The translations under genes and the position numbers were made by a program. Of a stretch of DNA of 64,000 bases, positions 45,330 to 56,756 are shown in pieces. This DNA is from Gnetum montanum (lineage: Eukaryota; Streptophyta; Gnetopsida; Gnetales; Gnetaceae), in contig MNCI01014206.1 in assembly GCA_015680685.1 (NCBI GenBank), positions 24,584 through 88,583 on the forward strand. The letters are read 5' to 3'. The number at the start of each line of letters is the position of its first letter. The stretch's first letter is position 1. The notes below the pieces were generated by a model. The model was not told the origin of the DNA and did no database searches. It saw only the letters and a list, made by a program, of their open reading frames with translations.

Positions 45330-46790
45330 CTAAATCTTTTATGACGTCCAAATCTACCATCCTTATATCAAAGTATATGTCTAGCATATTCATGTAACAT
45401 GACATCCTTGGACCTTTTTTTAAGGAAGTCACATTTTCCATGTGGAAACAACGTTGGAAATGACATTGGAAGCATTCCAACTATGTTGAACTCATTGATG
45501 GGTGACTCTGAAAGTTTTGGCCATTGTGCATAATCTGAACTTTCAACAGTTGGATTTTCTAACCAAGCTCTTATCAGATCAAGTTCTTTCCCTAGAAGAA
45601 CTGAACGTGATGCTACTGATGATGTGTGTCTAATAATATTTTCCTCCTTTAAATCAACCAAAGGACCATCAAACTGTAATCTCATCTCACCATCCTCCTC
45701 AAACAATATAATATAACGAATCCTTTCAAAAACATTAACATCTACTATATCACTAACATCATCCAAAGCATGCTCATCTATTTCTACATCCTGATAGAAT
45801 GGATCATTCTATTTCTTATACAATAAGGCAGCATACACACGCTTTTTATTTACAACAAAGTTATAAGTTGTTCCAATTTGATCAACTCATCTTAGTATCA
45901 GCATTGGAATTTCATGAATTCTCAAAGGTAGCCTAGTTGCAATCTCAAATACATCTTGCATAAAACTGATGGTATGTCCTTTATATTGCAATTGACCTCC
46001 AATAGCATGCGTAACTTGTAAAATAGGATTAATTTGTGATATAAGCATTTCTTCAACTTTTGATAGTTCTGATAATATTATTGGCTGGGGTTCTAGATCC
46101 ATATCATTATTAGCAGAAAAATGCTTAATCTCTTCACCATCGTGATTCAAGATCCCCATTACTTTTTCATTTGCACACCTTGCACATGTTGGACCAAATC
46201 TTTATACAGGTTTCATTAACATACTCAAAAAACTTTCATTGCAAATACCACATGATCGGGGAACACTAAACTTATCAACCTCACTTGAAAATCTTGTTAT
46301 TGCATGCATGATTTGTGTATTTGACTTATGAAGATTTGGATAAGATACCTCAGTGTTCATATGTTCAAAAGATATTTGTTGATGTTCTATTCGCAATCTT
46401 GGTTGAGCATGTTCCTGACCAAGTCTTGTAACTAAATCTAACATTTCTGCCACTTCTGCTTATCTTTTTCGTTGTCTAAAACATTCTTGTCTTTCATGCC
46501 CTTGTGCACGTCTTCATTTTATAGTAACAATCTCTATAGGATTTTTAAGTAATTCATCTTCGACCATCAAATCACCATGACCTCGTCCATGACCACATCC
46601 ACGACCACGTCCTATATGTGAAATAACTTCTTAATGCAATCGAGGCTGATGAACATTTTCATTATTAGGAATGAATGCTAAATGATTTTCATGTTCATCT
46701 ATGCATTCTCGTCCTTGTCCACGTCCACATCCATGACCTCTTCCTCGTCCTTGTCTGTGATCCCTTCCATTCTGTGAAATATTATTATAC

Positions 46791-47073
46791 AAAGTGACCT
46801 AATATGTTTAGCTTTATTAAATCAGACATTAAATGAATTTCATCTAAAAAATAAAATTTCATCTACAAACTTCACTTCCTTCCACCTATTGTTGCTACAT
46901 TTCTACTCAACGCATTCTTTGATGTAAGCGATTTTGTTCCATTCTTTGCAACTCCAAAGGATCTCCCCGTTGCCGAACTTCTCTTCTTCAATCTCTGAAA
47001 TGTTGTTGTCTTGCTCAGTTTAACTCACGCTCTCTATCACCTACATGATCTGTATTTACAGGAATGAGAATTC
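46791..47073 (-). other. Upstream part of the Helitron gene, unclear
   Basis: The minus strand gives NNISEIEEEKFGNGEILWSC and neighbouring charged segments, perhaps an early exon. No start assigned. Confidence 0.3.
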
Positions 47074-47690
47074 TTATATAGTATTATGGGTTGTATTAAA
47101 TTTTAAACAAAACCCAATTCTAAAAATAAAAAATTAGTTATTTTTTAAAGAAACCTAAGGCACCCAATATGTTTTTAAATATAACCCAAACCTAAAAATA
47201 AAAATTAGTTGTTTTTTTTAAAAAAAAACCTTATATAGTATTATGGGTTGTATTAAATTTTAAATAAAACCCAATTCTAAAAATAAAAAATTAGTTATTT
47301 TTTAAAGAAACCTAAGGCACCCAATATGTTTTTAAATATAACCCAAACCTAAAAATAAAAATTAGTTGTTTTTTTTAAAAAAAAACCTTATATAGTATTA
47401 TGGGTTGTATTAAATTTTAAATAAAACCCAATTCTAAAAATAAAAAATTAGTTATTTTTTAAAGAAACCTAAGGCACCCAATATGTTTTTAAATATAACC
47501 CAAACCTAAAAATAAAAATTAGTTGTTTTTTTTAAAAAAAAACCTTATATAGTATTATGGGTTGTATTAAATTTTAAATAAAACCCAAATATAAAAATAA
47601 AAAATTAATTATTTTTTTAAAAAAACCTAAGGCACCCAATATGTTTTTAAATATAACCCAAACCTAAAAATAAAAATGAGTTGTTTTTCT
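47074..47690. repeat. Tandem array, 157-base period, four copies
   Basis: TTATATAGTATTATGGGTTG starts exactly at 47074, 47231, 47388 and 47545. Copies 1-3 are nearly identical and copy 4 has diverged. Each unit has two related halves with AAACCCAATTCTAAAAATAA or AACCCAAACCTAAAAATAAA followed by TTAGTT and a T-run, so the unit itself arose from a shorter repeat. Confidence 0.92.
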
Positions 47691-48625
47691 AGAATTATTT
47701 CGGAGACAGAATTCTACGAAATATTAAGCTAAGCAAGTTTCGTACCCATTGTCGATTTACTGCGCTTCAGTAGGTGCTCCCAAATCCAAAAATCCAATGC
47801 AAACTGTTCATCTAATGAGGCGTATTTATGGTTTTTAACGGAACACAACCTTTGGAATGAGGACGCAACCTTTCTAAACGTATTATGCAACCTTTAAAAA
47901 TGTATTTTTGTTTTGCAACAAACGTAACTTTTCATTTCATAAAAAAAATAATGATTAAATAAAAGGAAAGAAAATAAGTGAAATTTGGAAAGATCTGCCA
48001 ATAGATTTTAGTTTTCCATTTTTACTTAGAAGATTTAGTGGTGTATGCTTTGTCAGAGATTATTTTTAGCTAAAGAACGATAAAGAATAATAAAGACAGC
48101 AGTGCAAACAATGTTGAAGGATGTTGCTGTTATTCATCATAAAACTATAGTAGGAATGCATCGTTTGTGGTAATGACTAATGACTTCTGTTATTTGGTGA
48201 TTTATATGGTTTTTTTCTTACTTGCTTACTTTTCATCTGAAGTACTTAAGGTTTGAGTTTCTTGAGTGTTTTTTTCATGTTTGATTATATTGCTATTTGC
48301 AGTTTGATACCATTGGGTGCCTTAGCTTCTTCCAGGCTAGCTTTTGTTTTAGACATTTTGTTTTGTGCTTCTAAGAAAAAATAATGATTTGTGGAGCAAA
48401 AAATCACGTGGTTTTCTCTTATTGTTTAACAATCTTAATGATACGATTCAGACTAACTGTTTTCCTTCGCAATGACCATTGTCAGGTTGAACAACATTAT
48501 TTTCAATTGCTGCCTTACTGGGTTATAAAGACGACTTCTCTCGCGCTAAAGACATTTCCTCTATCTTATTGAATTTTTGAAGAAATCATTTCAGAAAATT
48601 GACCGGCAAAAATACTTGAAAGAAC
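47691..48625. other. Helitron interior, no recognisable feature
   Basis: No coding domain in six frames. Contains ACGCAACCTTTCTAAACG-type words near 47870 and T-rich stretches. Confidence 0.4.
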
Positions 48626-48874
48626 NNNNNNNNNNNNNNNNNNNNNNNNNNNNNNNNNNNNNNNNNNNNNNNNNNNNNNNNNNNNNNNNNNNNNNNNNNN
48701 NNNNNNNNNNNNNNNNNNNNNNNNNNNNNNNNNNNNNNNNNNNNNNNNNNNNNNNNNNNNNNNNNNNNNNNNNNNNNNNNNNNNNNNNNNNNNNNNNNNN
48801 NNNNNNNNNNNNNNNNNNNNNNNNNNNNNNNNNNNNNNNNNNNNNNNNNNNNNNNNNNNNNNNNNNNNNNNNNN
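48626..48874. other. Assembly gap (249 N)
   Basis: A run of N. The sequence on both sides reads as part of the Helitron interior, and the O-methyltransferase exon on the right is cut off by it. Confidence 0.99.
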
Positions 48875-48889
48875 TCAAGAAAATTTAAA

Positions 48890-49242
48890 TTACACCTTAT
48901 GCAACTCAAACTTCCTGCTCTGAGAACGTCCAGATCAAGCGGATTCCTGCTCTGCAGGCGCTGCCCAATTTCTGCAAGCATTAGCTTGGCTTCCGGACCC
49001 TCTGCCGCGAGAATATTCGGAATGCCCAACTTTAAGGCTGCCATCGCCGTGAACGTTTCTGCAAATGCAAAAATGAATCGCCACCCAGCCTTCTGACCCT
49101 CTACTTCTTCCTCCTTGCTTGCGAACAATCCTCGCACAGGCCCTTCCGCCATTTTTTGTTCCAGTTTGCTACTCGTGTTGTTCGATGCTTCTACATTTCT
49201 GTTCGCTGCTCTGCACTCGGATTTAAGGGCGATGCTGTTCAT
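48890..49242 (-). pseudogene. 5' exon of a caffeate-type O-methyltransferase (captured fragment)
   Basis: Open from ATG 49242. After about 50 unconserved residues the protein reads KAGWRFIFAFAETFTAMAAL, KLGIPNILAAEGPEAKLML and AEIGQRLQSRNPLDLDVL, the N-terminal dimerisation domain of plant small-molecule O-methyltransferases (pattern A.eLgIpdii..hg..ltl.eia..l...np). These enzymes methylate phenylpropanoids and other phenols with S-adenosylmethionine in the cytosol. The SAM-binding domain is absent: similarity ends at about 48930, shortly before the N gap. The exon is markedly GC-richer than its surroundings and has no stops, so its capture was relatively recent or it derives from a live gene. 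It could be the first exon of a resident gene, but its place between Helitron ends favours capture. Confidence 0.7.
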
Positions 49243-49623
49243 CTGTCCATGTCAGCCTCTCCCACGCACATCTCGTGAACTTTGTACACCATTGTGCATC
49301 TCGTGACCTTTGTACACCACTGTGCAACACCGTCGTATGGCTACCATATCATTTGCAGATGACCGTGAATCTTGTCAGAGATATTTACGTCCCTCTTAGG
49401 TTGATGCCCATGGCATATTTGCATTGTAAACTGTGCAACATCGTGACATGGCTACCGAAGATCCTGCAGCAGAGCAAAAACTGTGAAGAGGGCAGGCCGT
49501 AGCTTTGACATATCTGCTGGTCGTGGTCGCAGCAGAGGCCGTGGTTCTAACACAGGTTTCAGCCGCAGCGTCATGCACAAAGTTGCATTACCAAATTATG
49601 ACTGGTAATGGCCTCTCACCAAA
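49243..49623. other. GC-richer flank of the captured exon, RG-rich reading frame
   Basis: Contains a short direct repeat (CATCTCGTGA...TTTGTACACCA, twice at about 49269-49320). On the plus strand one frame reads FDISAGRGRSRGRGSNTGFS (about 49505-49563), ending LPNYDW and a stop. Possibly a second captured fragment; not identified. Confidence 0.35.
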
Positions 49624-52085
49624 TAAATTACTGACCATATTTTTTATGTATTATGATTAAATGTTTAAATACTTTATGCACAAGAAATATGTTTTAAAAT
49701 ACATGCTAGGAATGTTTTAGAATAATAATAATAAATGATATATGGGAAAACAAAATATTTTCTATTCTATTTCAACAGAGATGCTGAGAAACAGAGGACG
49801 ATGCTCTAAGGTGTACCTCAAGAGCTAAAACAAGTATGCTGAAATGCAAATGAATGCTCATATTGAGGAACTTGACCTATGAATCAAGTTGGAGGAACCT
49901 AACCCATGAATCAGGGATACTTTGTGCAAATACTGTAGCTTTTTATTTTATTTAATCTAAATGTGATGCATTACTCTTCTTAGTTTAAAATAGTAGAATA
50001 TAAGTATCCTCTCCATTGCTGTAGAATGGTCGCCTAATGACTTTTCAAGGATCGTAAGACGATGAGAAAATTCACATCGCTAATGACCTGAAAAGGAAGG
50101 TGCCTTATTTGATTATGTATCTTGAATTGCCCTTGTCATGAATCTATTTGAAAACTCTTTCCTTTCATCTTATGACAATTCTGAATGATAAAGAGATAGA
50201 TATTATGTTGGAATGATCAAGAGGAATTGAACTTGAGATCTAGCAAAATCTAAACTCTAAAATATCAAAAATTGTTATTTAGGAATTGAACTTGCAACCT
50301 GTGAATATACATACTTTATTGATTTTATTATAGTGATCATGAAGAAAATTGAACTCATGATCCATGGTTGAAAAGAGAGAAAAAGATAGAGATGACTTTA
50401 AAAAGAAAGAAAAGAATACAAACAATCCCCAATTAGTTAGTTACAAGAAACCAAAGAAAAAAATATGAATAGTCCCCAACAAGTTAGTTACAAGAAACCA
50501 AAGAAAAGAATACGAACAGTCCCCAACAGGTCAGTTACAAGAAACCATTCATTACCCCTTATTCCACCTACAAATAGGAAGAACTTTAAAAATAAAGAAA
50601 AGAATATGAATAGTCCCCAAGAAGTCAGTTACAAGAAATCATTCATTATCCCTTATTCCACCTACAAATAGGAAGAGGAGAAGAGGAAAAAACGAGGACA
50701 CACACACAAGGCAAAAGTAGCTTTGTAGAACACAAAAAAGAAAAGAAGGGTACATCAACAAGGAGTGTGGCTGTGAAGGGAGAGAAGATTGTCGCTGCTA
50801 CAAATGATAGCAAAGAGGAAGAAACAAGTGCAGCATAACAATCCAATATTAAGATAATTTCTCTTAGTAACTAAGATATCTAAGCAAGGAGGTAAAATGA
50901 TCCATCTTTGTTATGTTTGATAATGGCTAGCAAGGGCTGATTTTCTCACACTTTCCTCTTCTTGCTTAGCCATCTTCACAATGCTTGTATGAAAATATCA
51001 AGATTGTTATTGTAAGCTTAGACTTATATTTTTTTTTATCTTTCCACCCAACCCTTGCACTCTCATTCCTAAAACAGTGGGATGAGAGTTGTTTCTGTAA
51101 CAATTCAAAAACACCCATAATGATTTGGGGCATTTATGGCAAAGGATTGCAAAGGAAAATATCAAGATTGTTGTTATAAGCTTAGACTTATTTCTTTTGG
51201 ATCTCTTCGCTTGTCCTTTGCACTTTCATGCCCAAAAGAGTGGGATGAGAGTTGTTTCTGTAATGATTCAGAAACACCTATAATGATTTGGGGCATTTTT
51301 GGCAAAGGATTGCCAACAGGGGCTATGGATCCCTGATGTGAGGATTGGTACCACCAAAAGAAAGAGAGAGTATCCTTGGGCCCATCAATAATTGTGAATT
51401 GTTAAATTCTTGGATTTTGGTTGGAACTCAGTTGATAAACCCTCCCCTTTTGAATGCATAAATCTTGGATTTGAATCTTGAATTATACTTATTTTCTTCC
51501 TACACTTTCTCAAGTCTAATTTTAATATCTTTCTGTAAGTTGATGGAGTGGGGGAAAACCTATGATGTTAATTTATGGTTATGATCTAGCTATTCTCTGC
51601 TATTGAACATATGAATTTCCTGATTTATGATTACTGGTAAAATGGTTACAATAGTTAAATTCAGATCTTGTTTTTGTGTGCTTGGAAATTATAAAATATT
51701 ATTATGTGATTGAACAATTATGAGATTATTATTTTATCTACTTATGTGGTCATTTCTTTGGTTTTCAAGCGCACAAATGATCCCGATTAAATATTGATTT
51801 TTAGGTTGAATGATAAAAAACTTTTATCTTTTAATCTAATGCAGCTTGCACAGATATTTTATTATGCCTATTTCTTTTTAAAATTATCTCTTAATTATTA
51901 AATTAATATTGATTGGCCTGTTCAGAGCTAGATCTAGGCATTATTGATCTCGTTTTAAATTTTAAAGGTTAATGCTAGTTTGATTGTTGTAGAAAGAAAG
52001 CCACTTGGGCATTTTCTTCTTTCAACTTTCTTCTTTTTATGGGGCTTTTGGTGCTAGCTATTGCTCCCTATGAGTGGGTGTTAGA
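49624..52085 (+). repeat. 3' LTR of element D, second piece
   Basis: Matches 34980-37320 along its length. The CAGTCCCC repeat region has four partial or whole copies (about 50398-50670) against two in the 5' LTR. Ends GAGTGGGTGTTAGA. Confidence 0.9.
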
Positions 52086-52776
52086 CTTTCAGCAATTCTT
52101 GAATGCAAGTCTTGGGATTAGATGTGGTGTAGGCAGTTGATAAGATTACAATTCTTAATGTTTGGTATTCGCCAATCATATTGCTATCACATTGGAACTA
52201 TTCAGCCAATCATGTACCTTGACTCCTCTGGATGTCTAACAAGGACAAATATGTTAAGGAAAATGGTTTTTAAGAACAAGAGATTCTATAAAGGTTAAAA
52301 AAAAAACTAAGAACATTCACTTGATGCAAATACAGTCTGAATTGTTAAAACTTAAACATCCATCCTGATCAAATGTTATTCCAATTCAAATTCCTTTGTA
52401 TCTGAAGCTAAAGAGTCATGTTTGTTGAGCCTTAAATATTCATGTGTTAAAATGGAAAGAATGTTACCTAAAATATATATACAAGAATAGAAATGAATAA
52501 AACAAGAAGAAAGATACAACTTCTAGAAGTGGAACAAACATGACCAATATCTCCAAAGATCAAGTAATGTGCCAATGAACCATTGGCACTTGGAAAATAT
52601 TTGCTAGCAAGTTAAGTAGCTATTCAATAAGAAGGTTTTTGACTATGCAACACCTGATTTGGACCCAATGGAAACTTGGAGTTGTGTAATACAAAAGTGG
52701 ATCAGAATGTCATTACAAAAACGTATTAACTCAGTTCTAGAGTAGTAGTAGGAAAATGGAAAAAATTACAAATAAT
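52086..52776. other. Unassigned sequence
   Basis: No recognisable coding or repeat feature. Confidence 0.35.
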
Positions 52777-53226
52777 ATCAAACTCATTAAGTGGTATAGA
52801 ATGTTGGCGTATGAGAAACCACCAGGTGCAACCTATGCATCTAGCATAGATGCATATGGTGAAGTGCATGTTGGGTGTGATTAGGAAAGATCAAATTAAC
52901 AACTCTCTTATTAGAGGAAGTTTCAGAGTAGCTCCCACTAATTAGAAGATTAATGAAAGTCATCTTAGATGGTTTGGCCATGTGTTAAAAAGACCAAAAA
53001 ATATTCCCATTAGAAAAGGTCACTTTATTAAATTTAAGGAGAATCAACAAAGAGGTGGACCAAAAAATACTTGTGTGATTGCATAAAAAAAGACATCCAA
53101 GATTTGGGTATTAATGCTTATTTGGCTCTTAATAGAAGTGAATAGTGTAAAAAAAACTCATAGCCAACTCCATATCGTTGGGGATAAGGTTAGGAACATG
53201 ATGATGATGATCAAACTCATTAAGTG
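52777..53226 (+). mobile_element. 5'-truncated RTE-type LINE with 17-bp target duplication
   Basis: ATCAAACTCATTAAGTG occurs at 52777-52793 and 53210-53226. Between them the plus strand encodes the C-terminal end of an RTE-clade LINE: YGIECWRMRNH, VIRKDQINNSLIRGSFRVAP, HLRWFGHVLKRPKNIPIRKG, QQRGGPKNT and a final PTPYRWG. It ends in a GATGATGATGAT simple repeat, the usual RTE tail, not poly-A. Several stops are present. Only the last 130 or so codons were inserted, typical of truncated target-primed reverse transcription. Confidence 0.9.
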
Positions 53227-56200
53227 ATACTCATAACACTATTTACTCATTTTTTGTAACCTGTAAAAAGAACAAAAAATGTTAATATGCAAAGAAACTG
53301 TATATTTTTGAGGGGAACATGTTCTCTGTACAACTATAGTTCTATATGAAAGAGTTCAAATGAGGAGTTAATAGAGTATTAAATCCATTAGTCAAAAGAA
53401 CTCATAATGAGAATATGACGAGGTGCATTTTTTACAGCAAGACATAACCAATGAAGGTATGATAAAAGAAAGCAAGAAGTAATATTTGTAGTAGTCAGGT
53501 GAAAATGAGTGATGTAGTAAACCAGGTTGTTCATGAACACTCCTGAAAGAGCAAGATATCTTTAAAAAGCTAGAATTTTTGCTCCATGCAAAAGGAAGTT
53601 CATTACTGACGCAAAATGGTGTCTTGCATAGGACAAACTCCATACAACAAATTATGTATCATACAGAGTGCTCCGTATAGCAAGTTGTTATGTGACAACT
53701 TTGTGTCATGTCTCTTATAAATGTGGACCTATTTATTTGCTAAAGACAAATGTATCTATGCACTAACCACTATTGTGACTAGTCCCTAAGGCATCACCAT
53801 TGCGTCCTCAATGTCTCTGCTTGTATTGCTATTCAATCTAGGCATGAAATATTCTTGGCCATTATGGATCTTTATTGCTCTAGTGTGTACCTTCTACATT
53901 ATTTGCTAGATTGCTATGATTTCTAAAATTTAACAAAATTGAAGTTTCTTGCACCACAGCTGTCCATGTTAATCTACATGACTGCAACACCTACATTCTT
54001 TTTCTGCGCATGCTTTTGAGTTTCAAAAGAGAGAATGTAAATGCATTTTAACATGGAAATATTTATAATTTTTTCAACAAACCTGATTTCAGAATCTTTT
54101 CTTTCCCATTGAGATACCTGAAATAAACACCATACTTATATGATCCCAATTGACTGGGAAAAAGCCCCTGAAGTTATTTATGCTGAATCCAAACTAAGAA
54201 TGCACACATCGTAAACTACTTTCATCTATAGACTTCACTTCTATTCAGCATTGTAACCTTTGCCAAGCAACAACCAAATAATAACATCCTACACCTCCAA
54301 AAGCAGAATTGCTGACTGCATTGTCAGAAAGGCAAACCTCCTAAAATTGATGGTATATTTTAGATACTAAACAAATGTGATTACATTATTCTGCCAACAA
54401 ATTCTAGTATTAAAACCATCATCATTTTAGCCTTGTAACAAATAAAATGGGGTCAGCTATTACATTTGCTTTTGATATTTACATAAAATTTGTGGTCTTC
54501 ATCATCATAAAAAGTTTGATCCTTAAAAATGGGTCAATTTGATTAAACACTCACTCAAAACCTTGAGTTCTGCATACATCAAGGTACCTAGAGTGAGGAA
54601 GGAAAACCATGTTTCCTTTTGCGTCAGTTCCTTGTTAAGCTGATTTGCTACTTCTTGTTGCCAGTTTTAAAAAGCATGCTTGAAGCAAACTAGCACAGCA
54701 TCATAGAATGGAACAGTGAAGAAAATTTCAGCCTTTATAATAGAATGCATCTTGCATACGGTAAACATCACCAACCAAAAATATTATTTCTAGAGCATCT
54801 CAAGTTACCATTATTTTTTCCCATTTTGTCCACTATCACCTTTGCACAAAAATTAGATATGAATTCAGCAATGTCTTGTTTATTTTTAAATGAGAGTTCT
54901 TTTAGCCGTCCTCATTTGAATCAGTAAAAAAAATGGGACTGTCTTGCAGGTTTCACTCTCACCTGACACTTAACATTAAAGGTGAATGTGTGGACCTTTA
55001 GCTTCAGGTCATGTAGCTCTTGGCCACAAACAAAACTCCTCAAACTGACAAGGAGTCAAGGCCATTAGAGATGGAGCAAATGAATTTGAACATATCTAAA
55101 TTGCACTGCAAGGGCTAACACTACAACTACAACCATTGCAAAACACTTTTTACAGCCCCTGCTCTCACAAACTATGTGTCCACAGCATATTCTACCTGCA
55201 CACCTGCACTTAGCTCCAACATTTGTGGGACATTATCCTATCAACCTATCATGACCTGCACCTCAGCCTTTTTGATGACTACAGCTGCCACCCTAGTTGC
55301 CAGGAAAATGGCTTGAAATTTCATGGACATTGGCATGGTTGGGTTTGCATAGTGTAAAACTGTAAATCATACATATTAAACAGAAAAAGGGTTGGAAAAA
55401 TAATCCCAATTTCTACACTTCAGCCCTTTACTCATCCAAATGTAAACCTCTATATCCATGTTAGCCCCACTAGTTCCACTGTTCTTATTAATATCAAGGA
55501 CTCTTATGGGCAACAACTGAAGAGCTCCTACTTTTATTCCTAAGATTTCCTATAGCAAGCACCTTGTTAACATACACAATAAACAATAAGTTGAAGTTTA
55601 TAGCAGAAGCCATAATCCATTAAAATTCACACCTCTAGCACCATCCTCTAACTAGCATGATCCAATAATTCTGTGTGTAGATCATGCTTCAATCAGGTTA
55701 TATATATGATCACTTTTTAGCACTATGCCATGTCTGGAGCACAATCATGTTGTTAATGTTTGTTTTATGAGTCAATATTGCACTTAATCTACAATAGTTC
55801 TTGTGAGCCACTCTACAAGTTAGACTTCGAGAATTCAAGATCATGCAAAATAGGCATCAATTTGTGCCTTCTCTCATTCAAAGATGAACATATACCAAAG
55901 ACGCAACAAAGATACTCCAAAATTAACAACATCACATATAAAATAACATAATTAGCATTAACCACATGTCTAGTCTTATATCCCAAAATGTTATTAAAAG
56001 CAGAAAATCTCCTACATCTTTGCTACTAAACTTCCAAGAGACTTGGTAGCTCTATAGATTACCATAGTTCATATCGTATTTATAAAAGAAGTAGTTATGT
56101 TTGTGGATCAAAGACTACTTCCCATGGTTCAGAGGCAATAAAGCCTAGAGGTGCATTAGGCATTCTAGGATATTACCCTAACCAATGGCAAAAAAAATCT

Positions 56201-56756
56201 ATGAGGTATACCTTACAATGATTCAAGAATAATACTAGGATGATAACTCAGTGTGTCTAATACCAACTACTAGGTGGCAGAATCTTGAGGGTTTCACTTA
56301 GTCTATTATGTATCTTCGCATATCAATTGCTTGTGGCCTAAAATAAGATTGTTGGCATAGACATGCTTGATAGATATACATATTGTGTTCTAGTTACCTA
56401 TTGATAACTTGTCGTAAATGCTAGTTGTCAGCAAGTACTACGATATATTCCATTTACAAGTAACCATCAAAGATACCCCCCCCCCAAGGATTGTGTGTGG
56501 TGTTGTACGATGCTCTATAATAACTATAACACTTGCTATCGAAGCCCAGGTACTAAGCCAACTCTAGCATGAAATTTTCAATTCATGACGACAATTTAGG
56601 TGGAACAGCAACCATGGAAAGCATTTTGAATGAACCCTATAAGATTGAGAATTCATAAGCCATTCCAAATCCAATGGACCCTTCCCACAATGCCTTTATG
56701 GATGAACATAGCGATGACAAGGAGTCTTCAAGGATATGAAGTTCCAACAATTACGA
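53227..56756. other. Intron-like or intergenic AT-rich DNA
   Basis: No transposon or domain recognised. One exon-like segment (54083-54117) is listed separately. A C homopolymer lies near 56477-56485. Confidence 0.35.
54083..54117 (-). other. Possible small exon, 35 bases
   Basis: On the minus strand TTTATTTCAG is followed by 35 bases (one frame VSQWERKDSEI) and then GTTTGT. The splice-site quality is fair, but the length is too short to carry a coding signal. Listed because it lies on the same strand as the other exon-like segments to the right. Confidence 0.2.

Larger units (their letters stand above)
43600..46790 (-). pseudogene. Helitron Rep (HUH endonuclease) with N-terminal RG-rich and zinc regions
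   Basis: From the N-terminus: RG-rich repeats (GRGRDHRQGRGRGHGCGRGQ, about 46780-46580), a CxxC-type segment (VPRSCGICNES, then PTCARCANEK), the N-terminal domain with YAQWPKLSESPINEF and FPTLFPHGKCDFL, then the HUH motif WQHRGSPHVHGFLWI (about 44770-44725), a Cys/His segment ending HTQCKREACLRIRNHMQV, CRYNVPWPLRA, and the tyrosine motif YVIKYIAKYAAKFEKKSR (about 44060-43995). HUH plus two-Tyr motif are the catalytic parts that nick and join single strands. Three introns were read from phase and splice sites. Five or more stops make it inactive. The start codon is unclear. Confidence 0.85.
41025..49623 (-). mobile_element. Helitron (minus strand) inserted into the 3' LTR of element D
   Basis: Contains a Rep (HUH) and PIF1-like helicase gene on the minus strand. 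Compared with the uninterrupted 5' LTR (ATAGTAATAAATTT), the flanks GTAA and TAAATT rejoin without loss or duplication, so the insertion is between A and T on the element strand, as Helitrons do. The 3' end reads CTAG followed by T, the canonical CTRR|T end. The 5' end (minus TTTGGTGAGAGG) lacks the expected TC, so that boundary is less sure or the end is mutated. Length about 8.6 kb, including a 249-base gap. Cargo: a 157-bp tandem array and an O-methyltransferase exon. Confidence 0.75.
34854..52085 (+). mobile_element. Element D: Tekay/Del-like Ty3/gypsy element, internally deleted, 3' LTR split by a Helitron
   Basis: LTRs of about 2.5 kb start TGTAATGAACCACTT (34854) and TGTAACAAACCACTT (40898) and end GAGTGGGTGTTACA or GAGTGGGTGTTAGA (37320, 52085). 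A primer site for initiator tRNA-Met follows the 5' LTR, and a polypurine tract precedes the 3' LTR. Only protease and integrase remain; gag and RT-RNase H are missing or replaced by copia-like debris. The integrase style and long LTRs fit the Tekay/Del chromovirus group, though I cannot prove a chromodomain. The 3' LTR is cut at 41024 and resumes at 49624. No target duplication is evident (TAGTC before, CTTTC after). Confidence 0.8.

Noticed and set aside
48577-49242. Open frames running through the N block
   Set aside because: The Ns are read as unknown residues. Only the part right of 48890 carries a real signal.
34849-52090. Target-site duplication of element D
   Set aside because: TAGTC before and CTTTC after agree at only two of five bases.
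53392-53643. Minus-strand open frame of 83 codons
   Set aside because: No recognisable family, no splice or codon signal, and of a length expected by chance in this much sequence.
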